Numbered from the stretch's first letter, positions 21,701 to 30,439 are shown. The stretch: DNA of 64,000 nucleotides from Symbiodinium natans (GCA_905221605.1 CAJNDS010002263.1:419501-483500), one strand, 5' to 3'. Made by a program: numbers and translations. The notes: a model not told the origin generated them from the letters alone.

Positions 21701-23570
21701 CTTGGGAATGGAGATTGAAAGGCTTCCTCAAGGTTATCGTGTGCACCAACGGCCTTACATCGAGCAACTCCTGTCTGCTTACGATGTCGGCCACCCTGTG
21801 AGGACACCTCTGCCACGAATTCAGGAGGAGCCAGACGTGGTGCCCTCCTCGCCAGAATCCTTGAAGCAAGCGCAAAAAGTGCTGGGAGAACTCTTATGGA
21901 TCTCCCAGCGTTCTCGTCCTGATGTCAGTTTTTCAGTATCTCTGCTTGCATCATGGGTGCATCGCAACGCGCAGGAGGTGATAAAGTTGGCCCTCCGTGT
22001 GCTTTCATATGTGGCCACGACTAAGGAGGAGTGCTTGCATTTTGAACGCCAGAGTTCCCGTGGAGAGCCACCACTCGTGTGCTACACCGACGCATCGTTC
22101 TCGCCATATGGCGGTCGGTCGGTTTCGGGCTTAGCTATAGTGGTTCAGGGCTGTCTCGTTTCGTGGCGGGCAAATAAGCAGGCTTTCGTGGTCTTATCCT
22201 CCTCGGAAGCAGAGCTGGTGTCTGCAACCGAAGGAGTCGTTCAGGCCCAGAGTCTCATGCCCCTCCTCCAGGAGTTGGGAACCACCTGTAAGCAGGTTGC
22301 ACTGCGGGTGGACAACACCTCGGCAATCCACCTCCTTCATGGGCGGGGAGCCAATAGAACCCGTCACCTTCGTGTCAGAGCCGCATACGTGTCGGAGTTG
22401 ATCGAATCTGGCGAGGTCGCGGTTGAGCACCAACCGGGGAAGGAGCAGTTAGCTGACGCTTTCACAAAGATTCTCCCTTCACCTCGGTTGTGTTTCTTGA
22501 AACAGCTGTTAAAGCTCCGCTCTGAGAACCCCGGTCCGGACCTGGGAGAGGACACTGTGGATGAAGATACTTTTGCAGATGAAGCCCCGAGTCCGCAAAT
22601 TGCCTCAGCGGATGTCGCCAGGGATTTGTCAAGTCCCCGTTCTGTGGCTTCTCCTTCTGTGCTTGCCAGCGTGTCAAGATGGTTGACTGGGCTAGTGACG
22701 TTTTGCCAGGCTACCTCATGTGCTGGGGAAAGGGCACTCACCGTTGCACCCGGGGTTGAGGAGGAGGCGGCGGAAGGAGTCCCCTTAGGAATCCGAGTGG
22801 ATTTCACACTGGCCACCTACCTTGGACTGTTGATTGTGTTGCTAGTTGCCCTATGCTGCTGGGAAGGGGTGCATCGATGCAGTCGACCACAGCCTCTTAC
22901 CGCGCAAGCCAAAGCTGTTCGACACCAGACCCGAAAGAGCAAGAAAATTGAAGAGAAAGTGCAGGAGGCTGTGGCTCGGGAGATCCAAGGTCTTCGCCAT
23001 CGAGGCGCAGCCCAAACCTCTTCCGGGGCTCCAGCGTCTCCTGAGAGCGAGTCAGCCTCTACCTTGGAGCAATCTGCCCCTTCGTCCCAGCTCTCTTCTT
23101 CAGCAGGCCGTTCAGCCGAAGTTCCTGCTTTAACTTTCGGGCCGGTTGTTCAACCGATATCTTCGGACTCTCAACCTCCGTCGAGCACCTCCCTCCCATT
23201 TTCCAAGTCAAGGGCTGCCCCAGCCAGTAGCGCTCGGAGCAGTCATCAGGCTTCACCGCATCTCTCCGAGCGTGTTCCGACGATGGTCAATCCCATGAGT
23301 GCCGTGAATCCCGGGCCCTCGAAGGGCTCTCATGTTCGACCTCCAACTCTTGTGGACCAGGAGGTGCAAACCGTGCACTCCGGTGACCTGGCAATTCCTT
23401 TGTCTGCCTTAAACCGAGGCATTCCCACCGGATCAATCATGACCACCATGCAGCGAGGTGGAGTTGTTCACCTGTACGATGACTGTTCATCGCTGGGCGT
23501 TCCAGCCTACCGGCAGACTCGCACTTTCTGCCGAACCTGTCTTCATAGGGTAGGGTTGGGTAATCCATAG
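15750..23570 (+). CDS. Copia-type Gag-Pol polyprotein (about 2606 aa)
   Basis: The frame is open from 15687; the first ATG is at 15750. Order from that ATG: Gag; a CCCH-like finger (about residue 260) and a CCHC knuckle CINCGGEGHRADGC (about 294); aspartic protease LLDSGATHA (D440); compact integrase zinc motif HITAGH...CLAC (913-928); integrase acids D952, D1143 and E1177 (in NGLAERL); an oxygenase-like insert with VHRDFH (H1430, D1432) and PHAVV (H1492); reverse transcriptase with YVDD (about 1941); RNase H starting CYTDASF (D2114); a hydrophobic segment LGLLIVLLVALCCW (about 2358-2371); a Ser-rich tail ending in CRTCLHRVG. At roughly 2600 residues it is far longer than usual copia Pol. Residues around nt 20478-20583 carry a tandem duplication (PLEHVPGVPG twice). 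No stop or frameshift interrupts it. Confidence 0.93.
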   Translation: MADLSDSSEELWSCLKQETEAWYALYLATDPLSRLSLRTDPSPALMSSKWNRTRTRMESMILEASPSEVKEEISAARIAGIFPVMCRLYVIFGPGSLQEREEGLRRLTNPQAAKSPKEAVAELRSWRRWCSRFVSLGGTLPDPSILLKALNTITAKPLQDFPEIQFRISLTRASLQVDVLPTSAKVDQLHQHLLSELEVVSRLKSGDACKAQAIDTPGTSAPQKPPKLDPSKDKPKPEPKAVAVPKGGAGDEVPASSEDCRAFLRGGQGCRYGGKCRRPHNWASIPKDRRANLCINCGGEGHRADGCARPKRDKPGDSSSAPSPAKKPPNPPKPKGNLPDAQQVQGLVTGAAKLLEALGSTPKAPPPARDTTLPTQAGAAQAQAVPIAGTPVLSLDALQEQLASLQNQLAQGSQAQAKVVAEVASLDHQTAEVSDRALLDSGATHAVSATCNGPTFPCEVALAGDQVQVWRKNACGTLNPPSTEGSRPQTLLPLGQLVGRLGCKVSWCRRKGLRLNHPKRGPLQTFLSAKGCPELPETMAQELIRELEDQQTSEFQSTVARTIGAIQANAGGSSSQALVEYVREGSISRATAALLVCPALRGFEQAQVLELAQAVSSGDADGWRLLKDLPYTRRLRKRLFKNQWWVNFGPKVSRSLSDAIAHRGYCVLEASELVGKAELIPVLLWACATGRFAGSMCWGGASPVPLSESQELWSRWFWAVASVFQGVCLPFLVEGVAHQDQRTREFARWGQAWTVQFSETRVAATNLDLRHVDSRVLHDLQGTACLETEIQRALCGEGPSLPYLAAASALPDASTPGPVPDVEAIGIEEAGSGAQPGDLDSFGEEFLRDLEALIDKDVGQDVPGEPPEDPKNLSLPMSMQDLRAAEPDPNDLSEKDKSKVAMSPKERASWRRHITAGHLPYRRDCLACTMGAGLGIQHRRVRFKDSFSMSWDISGPFREVGKTGKHSGFRYLFVAGVRVPTCLFRDAATSAPGPSANKPDPGSPTLQSSTPGQVAAPAQSPQQGELDWNSDYSPTEGGEIDPDILFSELEPPAVEEEESLPEHLPPIEAPAPKVESVLDEGPSMSDDEIDKMVASLRHPVDQVLLRFAVPLRNRQSKSLLSAIQYVVTETNRLGIPIKICHSDKEGQSEEIQSWLRQNCIVPSNTQGADAKSNGLAERLVSWFKARMRLHLTAGKVPVQFWPYAAQFASQDHLDGLLDRRPPQLTFGRQVLFRAKAMTNEAKKVFSTWEWGRYLGRSMISAEGHHILKDSTGAVITSRSVRAGLVDVDDELLEPLVAEDPKPVVMPVPPHRLREKTYVAKVAEQELMAEEQASKLLRSGNITPQAVSRMLQHLVQEPAADMKRRGHSSGHWYLGGFRRGPFSGITKATNGLPQVLQVLNQFLLGKARAKGVPDFRWVSVGLFANPEVPVHRDFHNEGSNFGLVIPGITNLWTEEALNSSSVPAGQLAPRQATAPGYLTPLKPGLQFNPKTPHAVVRTPEWVVVGYTPNGFSVDVERDRLQALGFRVPDATRGRIPQAAVVSPPLVPGPKVQDDQVPASGVPTASPSVAAQGIRPLEHVPGVPGALGLPTGAFSPVAAQGVGPLEHVPGVPGEAGLPAAVTPAISTSLRSPAEGPPASNTTTISEPSTGSNASLPNLQAISEKKGEVIPAAQACPAWLPRLSATRADPSPRITSGPSQLKSVEPAVIENIEAHLADLDANGRKLEITHTASPKEARQHLEKWKESMEEELNGQLASGCLTRRDGEEARQLLKRPDAEVLSSLNVWTVKPPKPNSNKMYRRKVRTVACGNQSEVTSEVNTYASGARAEYVRLALSLAANNGWDAFTTDISQAFLLAPKPEQRTILLRPTREHVSLGLASPTELWEVNRAVYGLRESPKWWSTYRDSCLRTAAWDNYHLEATSCDSMWTVKDDKGATCGIVVTYVDDFLILGNRAMASGFRSHLSSEFGWASSELEGCEQPGDSLKFLGMEIERLPQGYRVHQRPYIEQLLSAYDVGHPVRTPLPRIQEEPDVVPSSPESLKQAQKVLGELLWISQRSRPDVSFSVSLLASWVHRNAQEVIKLALRVLSYVATTKEECLHFERQSSRGEPPLVCYTDASFSPYGGRSVSGLAIVVQGCLVSWRANKQAFVVLSSSEAELVSATEGVVQAQSLMPLLQELGTTCKQVALRVDNTSAIHLLHGRGANRTRHLRVRAAYVSELIESGEVAVEHQPGKEQLADAFTKILPSPRLCFLKQLLKLRSENPGPDLGEDTVDEDTFADEAPSPQIASADVARDLSSPRSVASPSVLASVSRWLTGLVTFCQATSCAGERALTVAPGVEEEAAEGVPLGIRVDFTLATYLGLLIVLLVALCCWEGVHRCSRPQPLTAQAKAVRHQTRKSKKIEEKVQEAVAREIQGLRHRGAAQTSSGAPASPESESASTLEQSAPSSQLSSSAGRSAEVPALTFGPVVQPISSDSQPPSSTSLPFSKSRAAPASSARSSHQASPHLSERVPTMVNPMSAVNPGPSKGSHVRPPTLVDQEVQTVHSGDLAIPLSALNRGIPTGSIMTTMQRGGVVHLYDDCSSLGVPAYRQTRTFCRTCLHRVGLGNP

Positions 23571-23733
23571 GATAGGCTCCTTTGGTTGATCTCCACCATA
23601 TCCCTCTCGCCTTCGGACTTTCTGTGTCATTTCTTCTTTCCTCGTTCGTTTCGTTGTCGTGTGGGCACCGGCCTGGCTTAGTGGTTTAGGTCGGGTGTGT
23701 CAGGTACAGTGGTACGGCCCTTGCGGTAGTACC
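23571..23733 (+). other. Retrotransposon 3' untranslated region
   Basis: Short non-coding stretch between the polyprotein stop and the purine tract. Nothing else is recognised. Confidence 0.6.
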
Positions 23734-23742
23734 AAGGAGGAG
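23734..23742 (+). promoter_or_regulatory. Polypurine tract
   Basis: AAGGAGGAG abuts the 3' LTR start TGTTAAAG. It is the expected primer for plus-strand DNA synthesis. Confidence 0.75.
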
Positions 23743-24121
23743 TGTTAAAGGACACCCCCTCCCCTTTGCCATCTTTCTACCCCAAGGGTGAATCTTTGAT
23801 ACGGATGCTTGTTCGGGCTCAGGGGTGGCTACGGGAAAGAAGGCCCCTTGGGACGAACATTCAAACATGCAGACATGTACAGCATAATGCAAGTAGAAGC
23901 TTCGCATTCATGAGCACTGCTTTCTCTCTCAGCTTGTTGTTGCGACATTGAGAAAAGTCCGATTCGTTCTTGCATGGCTGGGAGTTGCCCTCGCTGGTCT
24001 GGTATTGGGAACGATACTGGAGAAGATTAGCAGGCCCATCTGTGCATTGGACTGACACGCACAACTCAAGAAGTGCACCAACATCCTTTTCTTTGGCTGA
24101 GATATCTGCTGAAGATCTACG
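23743..24121 (+). repeat. 3' long terminal repeat (379 bp)
   Basis: Same length and, by eye, same sequence as the 5' LTR. It is followed by the GGAAT duplication at 24122-24126. Confidence 0.93.
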
Positions 24122-25500
24122 GGAATACAATGAATGCAATGCATTGTAGGTATGTATTGTTGATGGGTGTTTTCTATTCTAGAGCACACGAGTCTGCACC
24201 TCCTCGCCCTCCAAACACGTCACGTGCTGGACCCAATGTCGCTGCATGGCGAAGAGACCTCAGTCACTTAGCACGCCTCGGAGCCTTAGTTCAACATACA
24301 AGGCCATGACGCGCTGAGTGGATTTGAGAGTTTCTGGCGTTGCGACTAAGAGTCGCAACTATGTGTGGCGCACGCGGTCTAGCCGTCACGTTTCCCTGGG
24401 CTCTGAGTTGAACGGTTCATGGTTGAGGGCCTTAGTGTAGCTGCAGATGGAGGACCGCTAGAGGTTCTGCTGTTTCGAGCGCTTCGTGTTTAAACAGTGT
24501 TTAAAGCTGGCGTCCAGCCACATCATGGACAAGGCAGCATCTGGACACCCGGCCATGTGCGCAAACCCTTGCCCAGCGCAGGCCAGAGCACAACGGTTCG
24601 GTCAGTACTGATACTGCCTAGGATGCGCAGAGGGCGAGACGTAGCAGTCACAGCGATGATGTGCAATCGTGTGCACGCTGGGCAGTAGATTTTATTAATG
24701 CCGGTAAACTCGGCAAATCCAAGGCATCCCGATGTAGAATTCCCTGACAGGGGGGCCGTCTGCATCAAGGAGTAGCTAAGTCCTCGCGGCTGGTGTCCCT
24801 TTGAAAAAAACAAACATCCAGCCGTGCTTTTTCCGTTGCGCTTCCGCCCTTACGGTAAGCTCCAAAAAGTTGGAACATCCTTCTCCCCATACCCCAAAAG
24901 GTAAACTGAAGGGAGTCTCAGCTCTAATCATCCTTAAACCATGTTCCAACTATCTGGAGTTTAATTACTGTAGAGACCTGCCAATGTGATCCCTTCGCAG
25001 GGCAGACCCGTGTTTTGGGCATGGGTTCAGCTCGGGGACCAGTCTTAAGCAAAAGAGTCTTTCTATAGAGATGTTTGCAGCGACGGGCGTCAGGTTCTTG
25101 AGGGCGCGCAGGCACACAGTTTAAGCGGTGATTCTCTCATATCCGGAAGATGTGGACACTCCAGAGCGGATCTGCTCAAGAAACGCTGCTGCCCAGCCTG
25201 TTGGTTGAGTTCTTTCCGACCGTGAGTTGAAGGTGATGGGTTTCGGGTTATAGTGTTGAAAGCTGAGCCCAGGATCTACAGAGGTTGAACAGACCTTTGG
25301 CGATCGGTGATCGAAGATAGAATAGAATATTTAAAGCGACGTCCAGCTTCGCGACTTCTGGCTGATGTTTTCAGTAGGAGGTTTCGGCAGTGGTGTGGCG
25401 TTTCTCTTCCATTTTCGGAGTTCTGGATCAGCTGCTCCCAAATCAATGCGCAATAAACTGACCAAGTCCGGAAAGTTAGCTTAAACACACCTCATCCCCA
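24122..25500 (+). repeat. Tandem array unit 5, right part (degenerate spacer)
   Basis: After the target duplication the array spacer resumes: GCATTGTAGGTATGTATTGT, the palindrome at 24339-24359 (centre AAG), the GATGTGCAATC segment, a diverged copy of the unit-start phrase near 24813 and the CTCAAGAAACGCT segment near 25174. There is no further RRM gene. Homology fades by about 25450, which marks the right end of the array. A small foldback element (24850-24972) interrupts it. Confidence 0.8.
24850..24972. mobile_element. Small foldback (MITE-like) element in array spacer
   Basis: Other units read CTTCCGGTTAGAGACC. Here about 120 bases are inserted between CTTCCG and TAGAGACC. The ends form imperfect inverted repeats: CTCCAAAAAGTTGGAACAT against ATGTTCCAACTATCTGGAG. 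No coding is seen. Confidence 0.6.
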
Positions 25501-25545
25501 AGCTCTCCCGGGAGCAAGTATTCTTAAGCCCGGAATCCTGAGCCC

Positions 25546-25618
25546 TAAACGCTAAACCCTACACCCTCAACCCTAAAACCAACACCCTAAACCGTAAACC
25601 CTAAACCCTAAGCCCTAA
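25546..25618. repeat. Degenerate CCCTAAA array
   Basis: About ten variants of the heptamer CCCTAAA. It lies 5' of the coding island at 25639. Confidence 0.85.
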
Positions 25619-25638
25619 GTTTGGAATCCTAATCCTAG

Positions 25639-25722
25639 TATTTGGGACGTATTGGGGACATGAAGCAACTCGCACACTTTGTCGAGGATGGCGGGCGCAA
25701 ACGACGCGGGCGTGAGGCCTGG
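25639..25722 (+). CDS. Putative internal exon (84 nt)
   Basis: Between an AG (AATCCTAG) and a GT donor (CTGG/GTGAAA). The only open frame reads YLGRIGDMKQLAHF, then a basic stretch GGRKRRGREAW. CCCTAAA-type repeats lie just upstream. Family not recognised. The splice sites and expression are inferred. Confidence 0.4.
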
Positions 25723-25752
25723 GTGAAATTATTGTTTCAGGGCATTTGGGGA

Positions 25753-25797
25753 CCCTAAACCCCAAACCCCAAACCCTAAACCCTAAACCCCAAACCG
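25753..25797. repeat. CCCTAAA/CCCCAAA array
   Basis: Six telomere-type heptamers in C-rich orientation. Confidence 0.85.
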
Positions 25798-25799
25798 AG

Positions 25800-26270
25800 T
25801 TTCGAGCTTAGTGCCTGGGATGGGCCCGTATCTAAGGGTACTTGCATGGGGCCCTTCGCATGGTCCCTGGCCTTCTTCAAAGATCGTCCCTGGCCTTCTT
25901 CAAAAAGGTCCTGAAGTAAGGGCCCTTTGGTTGTAGAGCGTATGCAAGGGGTATCCCCATCGAAGGGCCCATACGAAGGGACACATGACGTTCTGCATGG
26001 GGTCTATGGGAACAAGGAACCTTCAGTCAAACAACCCCGTATTGGGGATAGTTTTGATGGAGGGGCCGTATGATATGTCACTACTATTTGCGTAACCCAA
26101 ACTAAGAAGAAGATTCTTGCTTATAAGGGCAATATAGGGACAATTACCTTTTTTTGGGGTGGGGGGAGGGGGAGGGCAGGGTTCTTAAGCAGATAGCAGA
26201 TAAGGGTTGTAAGATTGCTGCCTTGAGCAGGGTTTAGGAGTTCAGGAGTTTAGGAGTTCAAATTTTCGGG
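25800..26270. other. Non-coding repeat-rich stretch with a dispersed foldback element
   Basis: No gene is seen. Contains a tandemly repeated phrase TCCCTGGCCTTCTTCAA (twice near 25866-25900). It also contains a copy (about 26081-26200) of a small element with ends CTATTTGCGTAAC and CTTAAGCAGATAGCAG and a T/G-rich core, related to the one at 48608-48728. Confidence 0.5.
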
Positions 26271-26271
26271 T

Positions 26272-26529
26272 TTAGGGTTGAAGGTCTGCACGAAAAGGCC
26301 TGAGCAGAAGCACTTGTTGTCGCCGCCTCCCAGTCAAGGATGCAAACGCACCTGCAGCAGTCTCCCTTGCCATCTTTCGGTGCAGTCCAGCCTCAGTGCG
26401 TGCTGTATAGTTGGCTCTGATCCTTCGCACATATTCCACAGATGAACAGCTGAACTGCGCTCCCTTCCGGGCTACGCACATGCATTGAGGCGAATGCCTT
26501 CTCTCAGCCAGTTGTCTCAAGAAGTCCAT
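26272..26529 (-). CDS. Minus-strand coding-like island, unknown
   Basis: Open frame from ATG at 26529 reading MDFLRQLAERRHS and, further on, YVRRIRANYTARTEAGLHRK. It is rich in Arg and Ala, as expected for a helical protein. TTTAGGG-type repeats (plus orientation) flank it on both sides. It could be an exon of an unknown gene or chance; the family is not recognised. Confidence 0.3.
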   Translation of the reverse strand: MDFLRQLAERRHSPQCMCVARKGAQFSCSSVEYVRRIRANYTARTEAGLHRKMARETAAGAFASLTGRRRQQVLLLRPFRADLQP

Positions 26530-28877
26530 GTTAGGGTTCTTTCTTGAGGGTGGGTTTAGGGTTTAGGGTTTAGGGTTCTTTCTTGAGGGTGGGCATGTGA
26601 CTCCTTAGTTTGGGCCGGAAGGGGTCCCCTTTCCATGAGCTCCGAGTCTGATAGCTTGTGCGTGAGGGCATACGGCTAACATGTCATATTCATATATGTT
26701 TTATTCGTGTACGCAAGTTTCTTGTTATATTGTGTATCTTATTATGATGTTTTACAATTAGCATTTTATGTTTTGTTGTTCCTATTTGTATGTTGTGCAT
26801 CACATTTTGTTTGATTGTATTTGTTGTTGTCTTGAGCGATTATATGTTTATACGGCTATGGTTGTATTCTTGTACTGATTGAAAAGAACTGTCTATAAAA
26901 TACATTAGTCGTTTCATAGTAAGTGCACTAAATATTTTACAACTATTTAAACTATTTATGCCGTTATCATGAAAACAAAGACATATACGTCTATGTGTGT
27001 ATGTATATATACAAAAAGTGTTAAGTTTTATAGTATTTTGTTCTGATATTCCTCGATGATTGTACTAGTATTATACTGTTGCATTACTCTTGGTTCTCAT
27101 CATGTTGCGTTTGCTGATCGTTGTATGTTGTTCTGCTTTGTGTTACTTTCTTATTAAAGTAGTATTATGACAGTGTAGAAGTATTCCATGATTGCATTAT
27201 TATTTTGCGTTACTACAGTATTATTTTAGCCCCACCCTGGAGTGCCCAACCCCAGAGTATCTCTGCCAAGAGAGGGTGGGGATGTTCGAAGTAAAATAAT
27301 TTTTGTTTTTGTGTGAACATTACGGTTTTTATATGCCTTTATATTGCTATAATTTTGGATGTTTACATTGCTGTGTTTTTGTTGCTCGTTCATTAGTACG
27401 ATGATTATCATTCTTGCTTCAATATTAAGCTATAAACTGTTATTTTGGTTATTGTACCCTGACAGTATATTGTGAGAGTAGAACGAATCATATTATTATA
27501 CGATTATATTGTGCTTCTACGTATTGCTATTGCATTACAATGCTTTTATATTGTAGTATTCTGATGCCATTCTACTGATTTTTCTATGTTCAGGGAAGCT
27601 TTACGTTTTTTTGCGGTTTTGAAAATGAGTGTTTTACAGTTTTACTTGTCAGGTCCGACACAAGCCTCTTTCGCCGGCGAATGGGTATTTCCCCAAAATG
27701 GGGAAGCCCGTATATGCCCCCAATAACCCTCATTGTAGGAACCTCGGAAAAGGGGTAGCGCTGAACCCACAAACCCTCCAGAAAAATAAAAAAGCACCAG
27801 CCCCAAGAAAGGGTGCTCCTGCACTTTCCTCAGCTTCCTTTTCAGTGCCTCGTGCTGCTTCGATACTCCCTGCAGCTGAGGTCGAGATCCGTCCAGAGAG
27901 GAGTGGCACTGAAATGTAGACGGGAAGGTTCTTTCTAGTGCTCCGGGCTTCGTGGTATAGTGATATCGTAGCGTGTGTGGGCAGAAGCTCCCCTTAGCCC
28001 AGCCTACTCAAGCCCTGCTCAGCAGCTTAGGAGTAATGGTTTGTGAACCACTGAAAAGCTTCCCGTGGCCGCAGCACATGAAATCAATGAGACGCCTCAC
28101 CCCTTGCTTCAAAACAGAAGCACGTCAAGATTGCTAAGGAAGCCTGCCGTCAACGGTCGCAGGTTACGATTAGTCGCGAAGCTAGCTCCTTGGGGCTTGC
28201 GGGAGGTTTTGTTTACAACCTGCCCTTGGGGGGAGGAACTTGGCCTGACATTTTCCGGATTTAGGGTCACCCCGGCGGGGGGAGGCCCCCACATGGGGAG
28301 TGGGTCCCCCATCCCCCTTGAACTCCCCATACACACACGCAAGAACCTGCAGTTTATGTCAACGCACTGTACACACACCCAAGAACTTGCAGTTTATGTC
28401 AACGCACTGCGCCCGAATTTCCGCAAGAAGTGTAAACTCAATGCGCCGACACATTCCGCTAGGCTATCAGAGCTTACAGCTTGCAACTCCCCCAAAGTTC
28501 GATTCTGCTCTGAAAGTATACCCACACTTGACAATGTCGGACTCTCACCAGGGAGCCAAAGTGTGTCCGCCCACGACCGACCCGCACATCTCTAAATTCG
28601 CCACTACAAACCGGCAAGAAACCAAAACCTCAAACCCCAAACCGAATAAACCGGACGCCAGCAATAATGTGGCTTTGAAGTCATCTAGGCGGGAGGCATA
28701 AAAGCGGACACCCGCGTGGTGTGTGCACGTGTGCGCAGTGCGGGTGGCCAAACAAAAACCCTGAGGTACCCTATATCCCCATATATTAATATATATATAT
28801 ATATAGATATATATATATATATACCCTTTAAGGGATTATATAGGGTACCTCATTCCCTCATTCCCTACTAACCAACA
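26530..28877. other. AT-rich block and unassigned sequence
   Basis: From about 26680 to 27620 the base composition shifts sharply to AT, unlike all flanking DNA, with no long open frame. An inverted repeat near 27224-27301 (TTATTTTAGCCCCACCCT against AGGGTGGGG...AAAATAAT) lies inside. From 27620 to 28770 normal composition returns. At 28331-28410 a 40-bp segment with AGTTTATGTCAACGCACTG is tandemly doubled. An AT dinucleotide tract is at 28783-28826. No convincing gene. Confidence 0.5.
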
Positions 28878-28918
28878 CCCTAAACCCTAAACCCTAAACC
28901 CTAAACCCTAAACCCTAG
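28878..28918. repeat. CCCTAAA array (six copies)
   Basis: Perfect heptamers ending in CCCTAG immediately before a coding island. Confidence 0.9.
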
Positions 28919-29006
28919 GAAGAAGCCTGGCAAAACAGGACCTCCAACGGCCGGGTTCGCAAGATTCCAGGGAGTCGAGCCGCAGCGGGGGAAAGACCCT
29001 GGACCG
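28919..29006 (+). CDS. Putative internal exon (88 nt, or 84 nt from 28923)
   Basis: Starts after CCCTAG (or GAAG) and ends at GACCG/GTATTGGGAGG, which leads straight into TTTAGGG repeats. All three frames are open, so the frame is undecided; one reads SLAKQDLQRPGSQDSRESS. Neither family nor frame is certain. Confidence 0.35.
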
Positions 29007-29018
29007 GTATTGGGAGGG

Positions 29019-29184
29019 GTTTAGGGTTTAGGGTTTCAGGTTTTAGGGTTTAGGGAAAAAGGGTTCAGGATTTCAGGGTTCGGTTTCAGGGTTTCAGGGT
29101 TTCAGGGTTTCAGGGTTTCAGGGTTTCAGGGTTTCAGGGTTTCAGGGTTTCAGGGGTTCAGGGTTCAGGGTTTAGGGCTTGGGG
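29019..29184. repeat. TTTAGGG array passing into a TTTCAGGG octamer array
   Basis: Starts with TTTAGGG heptamers. From about 29083 to 29155 it is about ten near-perfect tandem octamers TTTCAGGG, then reverts to heptamers. Confidence 0.9.
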
Positions 29185-29674
29185 AAGCCGGAAGCCCCTA
29201 CACTCTCAACCGAGCTGTACAGTTGGAAAGTACCCTTGCTCGAAATCTGGCCGCCTCCCTCATCTAACTGTTCCCATTTAGATCATGCAGTCCATGGCTT
29301 GCGGGCTATTAGTCGGTTTTTGTTTTTTTGTTTGGCGGGGGGGGGGGGGGTTTGGGAGTTTGTGTTTCCTACATAATCCCTTGAAGGGTAAAGTAGAGAC
29401 AGTCCTTACCTAGTGCCTTAATTCCCTACCAAGAGCTAGTGAGGCGAGCCTTGCAGCCCAAATGAAGTTCTAGCCATGAAGAGTGCTAGTCATGGTAAGA
29501 ATACGCAGAGCAATTGCGCAATGTTCGTCTTGAATGTGCGTGCAAACGCGTATGTATGCACGCACATACAATATGTAGTGTATGTATGTATAAACCCTAA
29601 AACCTTCGTCCAAGGAAGAAGAGTAAAGAGTCTGAAGGATTTTTTTTAAATGAACCCGGAAACCGTGGACCAAG

Positions 29675-29757
29675 GAAGAAGGGTAAAGAGTCCAAGAAGA
29701 AATCCGGAGACCCGAAGAAGAACTCCAAGGACTCCTGGGCATCCTGGGCGGCTGAGG
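29675..29757 (+). CDS. Putative lysine-rich exon (83 nt)
   Basis: After GGACCAAG/ the frame reads KKGKESKKKSGDPKKNSKDS, then WASWAAEG, and meets a GT (GAGG/GTTTTTGC); TTTAGGG repeats follow at 29817. The first half duplicates a neighbouring segment at 29606-29632 (CCAAGGAAGAAGAGTAAAGAGT). Function unknown. Confidence 0.3.
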
Positions 29758-29816
29758 GTTTTTGCTTCAGGGGGTCTTGTCTTCCAGGGCCTAGATGGCA
29801 AGTTGGCATGCGATTT

Positions 29817-29858
29817 TAGGGTTTAGGGTTTAGGGTTCAGGGTTCAGGGTTTAGGGTT
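29817..29858. repeat. TTTAGGG array
   Basis: Six heptamers, G-rich orientation. Confidence 0.85.
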
Positions 29859-30439
29859 GCGATCCTTTGAGGAGAGGTTGGGACTCCGGGCCTTGAGCGG
29901 ACATGGCTCCTTCGGGCCTTCGGGATGCCAAGATGCAGGGAACACAGCGGGGTGCCCCACATTTCAGGCTGCGGATGTTGGGTTCCCAGGGAAGCCAGTG
30001 AACACAAGTCCCTACCAACATGGCTTTCTGACCCTTGCCACAGGACCATAGCGGCAAGCCCCTATACTGATGCTATTGTCTTCTCTTGCCCGCGCCTTTC
30101 TCTTACGCACGTGATGTTAAATGATGTGAAGATACAGATACTGATACATACGTGCAGACAGTGTATAGTATATATATATATATACACATGCACACCGGCA
30201 TTCTTCACATGACGCATGCACCACTTGACCACGCAAGCGCCCCACCCTTTCACTCAAGGCAGCGGCAGAACGTTGGTGTCTTCCGCAAACGGCTTCCAAA
30301 GACAACCCCCGAAGTAGCCATTTCTTCGTACGGTGGGCTCTAGACTCTGGACCCCCCAAGTTAGCTACTATCGGAATACCCAAACAGAAGAGACCCCTGC
30401 ACCCCAGAGAACCCCAACAAAACCCTCAAAAACCCTGCA
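29859..30439. other. No gene recognised
   Basis: Unassigned sequence with a short TA tract near 30168-30184. Open frames here are short and on both strands. Confidence 0.5.

Larger units (their letters stand above)
14740..24121 (+). mobile_element. Intact Ty1/copia-type LTR retrotransposon (9382 bp)
   Basis: Two 379-bp LTRs (14740-15118 and 23743-24121) bracket a single long open reading frame whose order protease, integrase, reverse transcriptase, RNase H defines the Ty1/copia group. A 5-bp target duplication, a primer-binding site directly after the 5' LTR and a purine tract directly before the 3' LTR are all present. By eye the two LTRs show no difference, and the frame has no stop, so insertion was recent. 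The element sits in the fifth unit of the Mei2-like array, in the same orientation as the genes. The LTR begins TGTTAAAG but ends CTACG, not the usual CA. Confidence 0.95.

Noticed and set aside
28065-28595. Open frame of 176 codons
   Set aside because: It opens with GTG, includes a tandem 40-bp repeat and has no protein-like composition.
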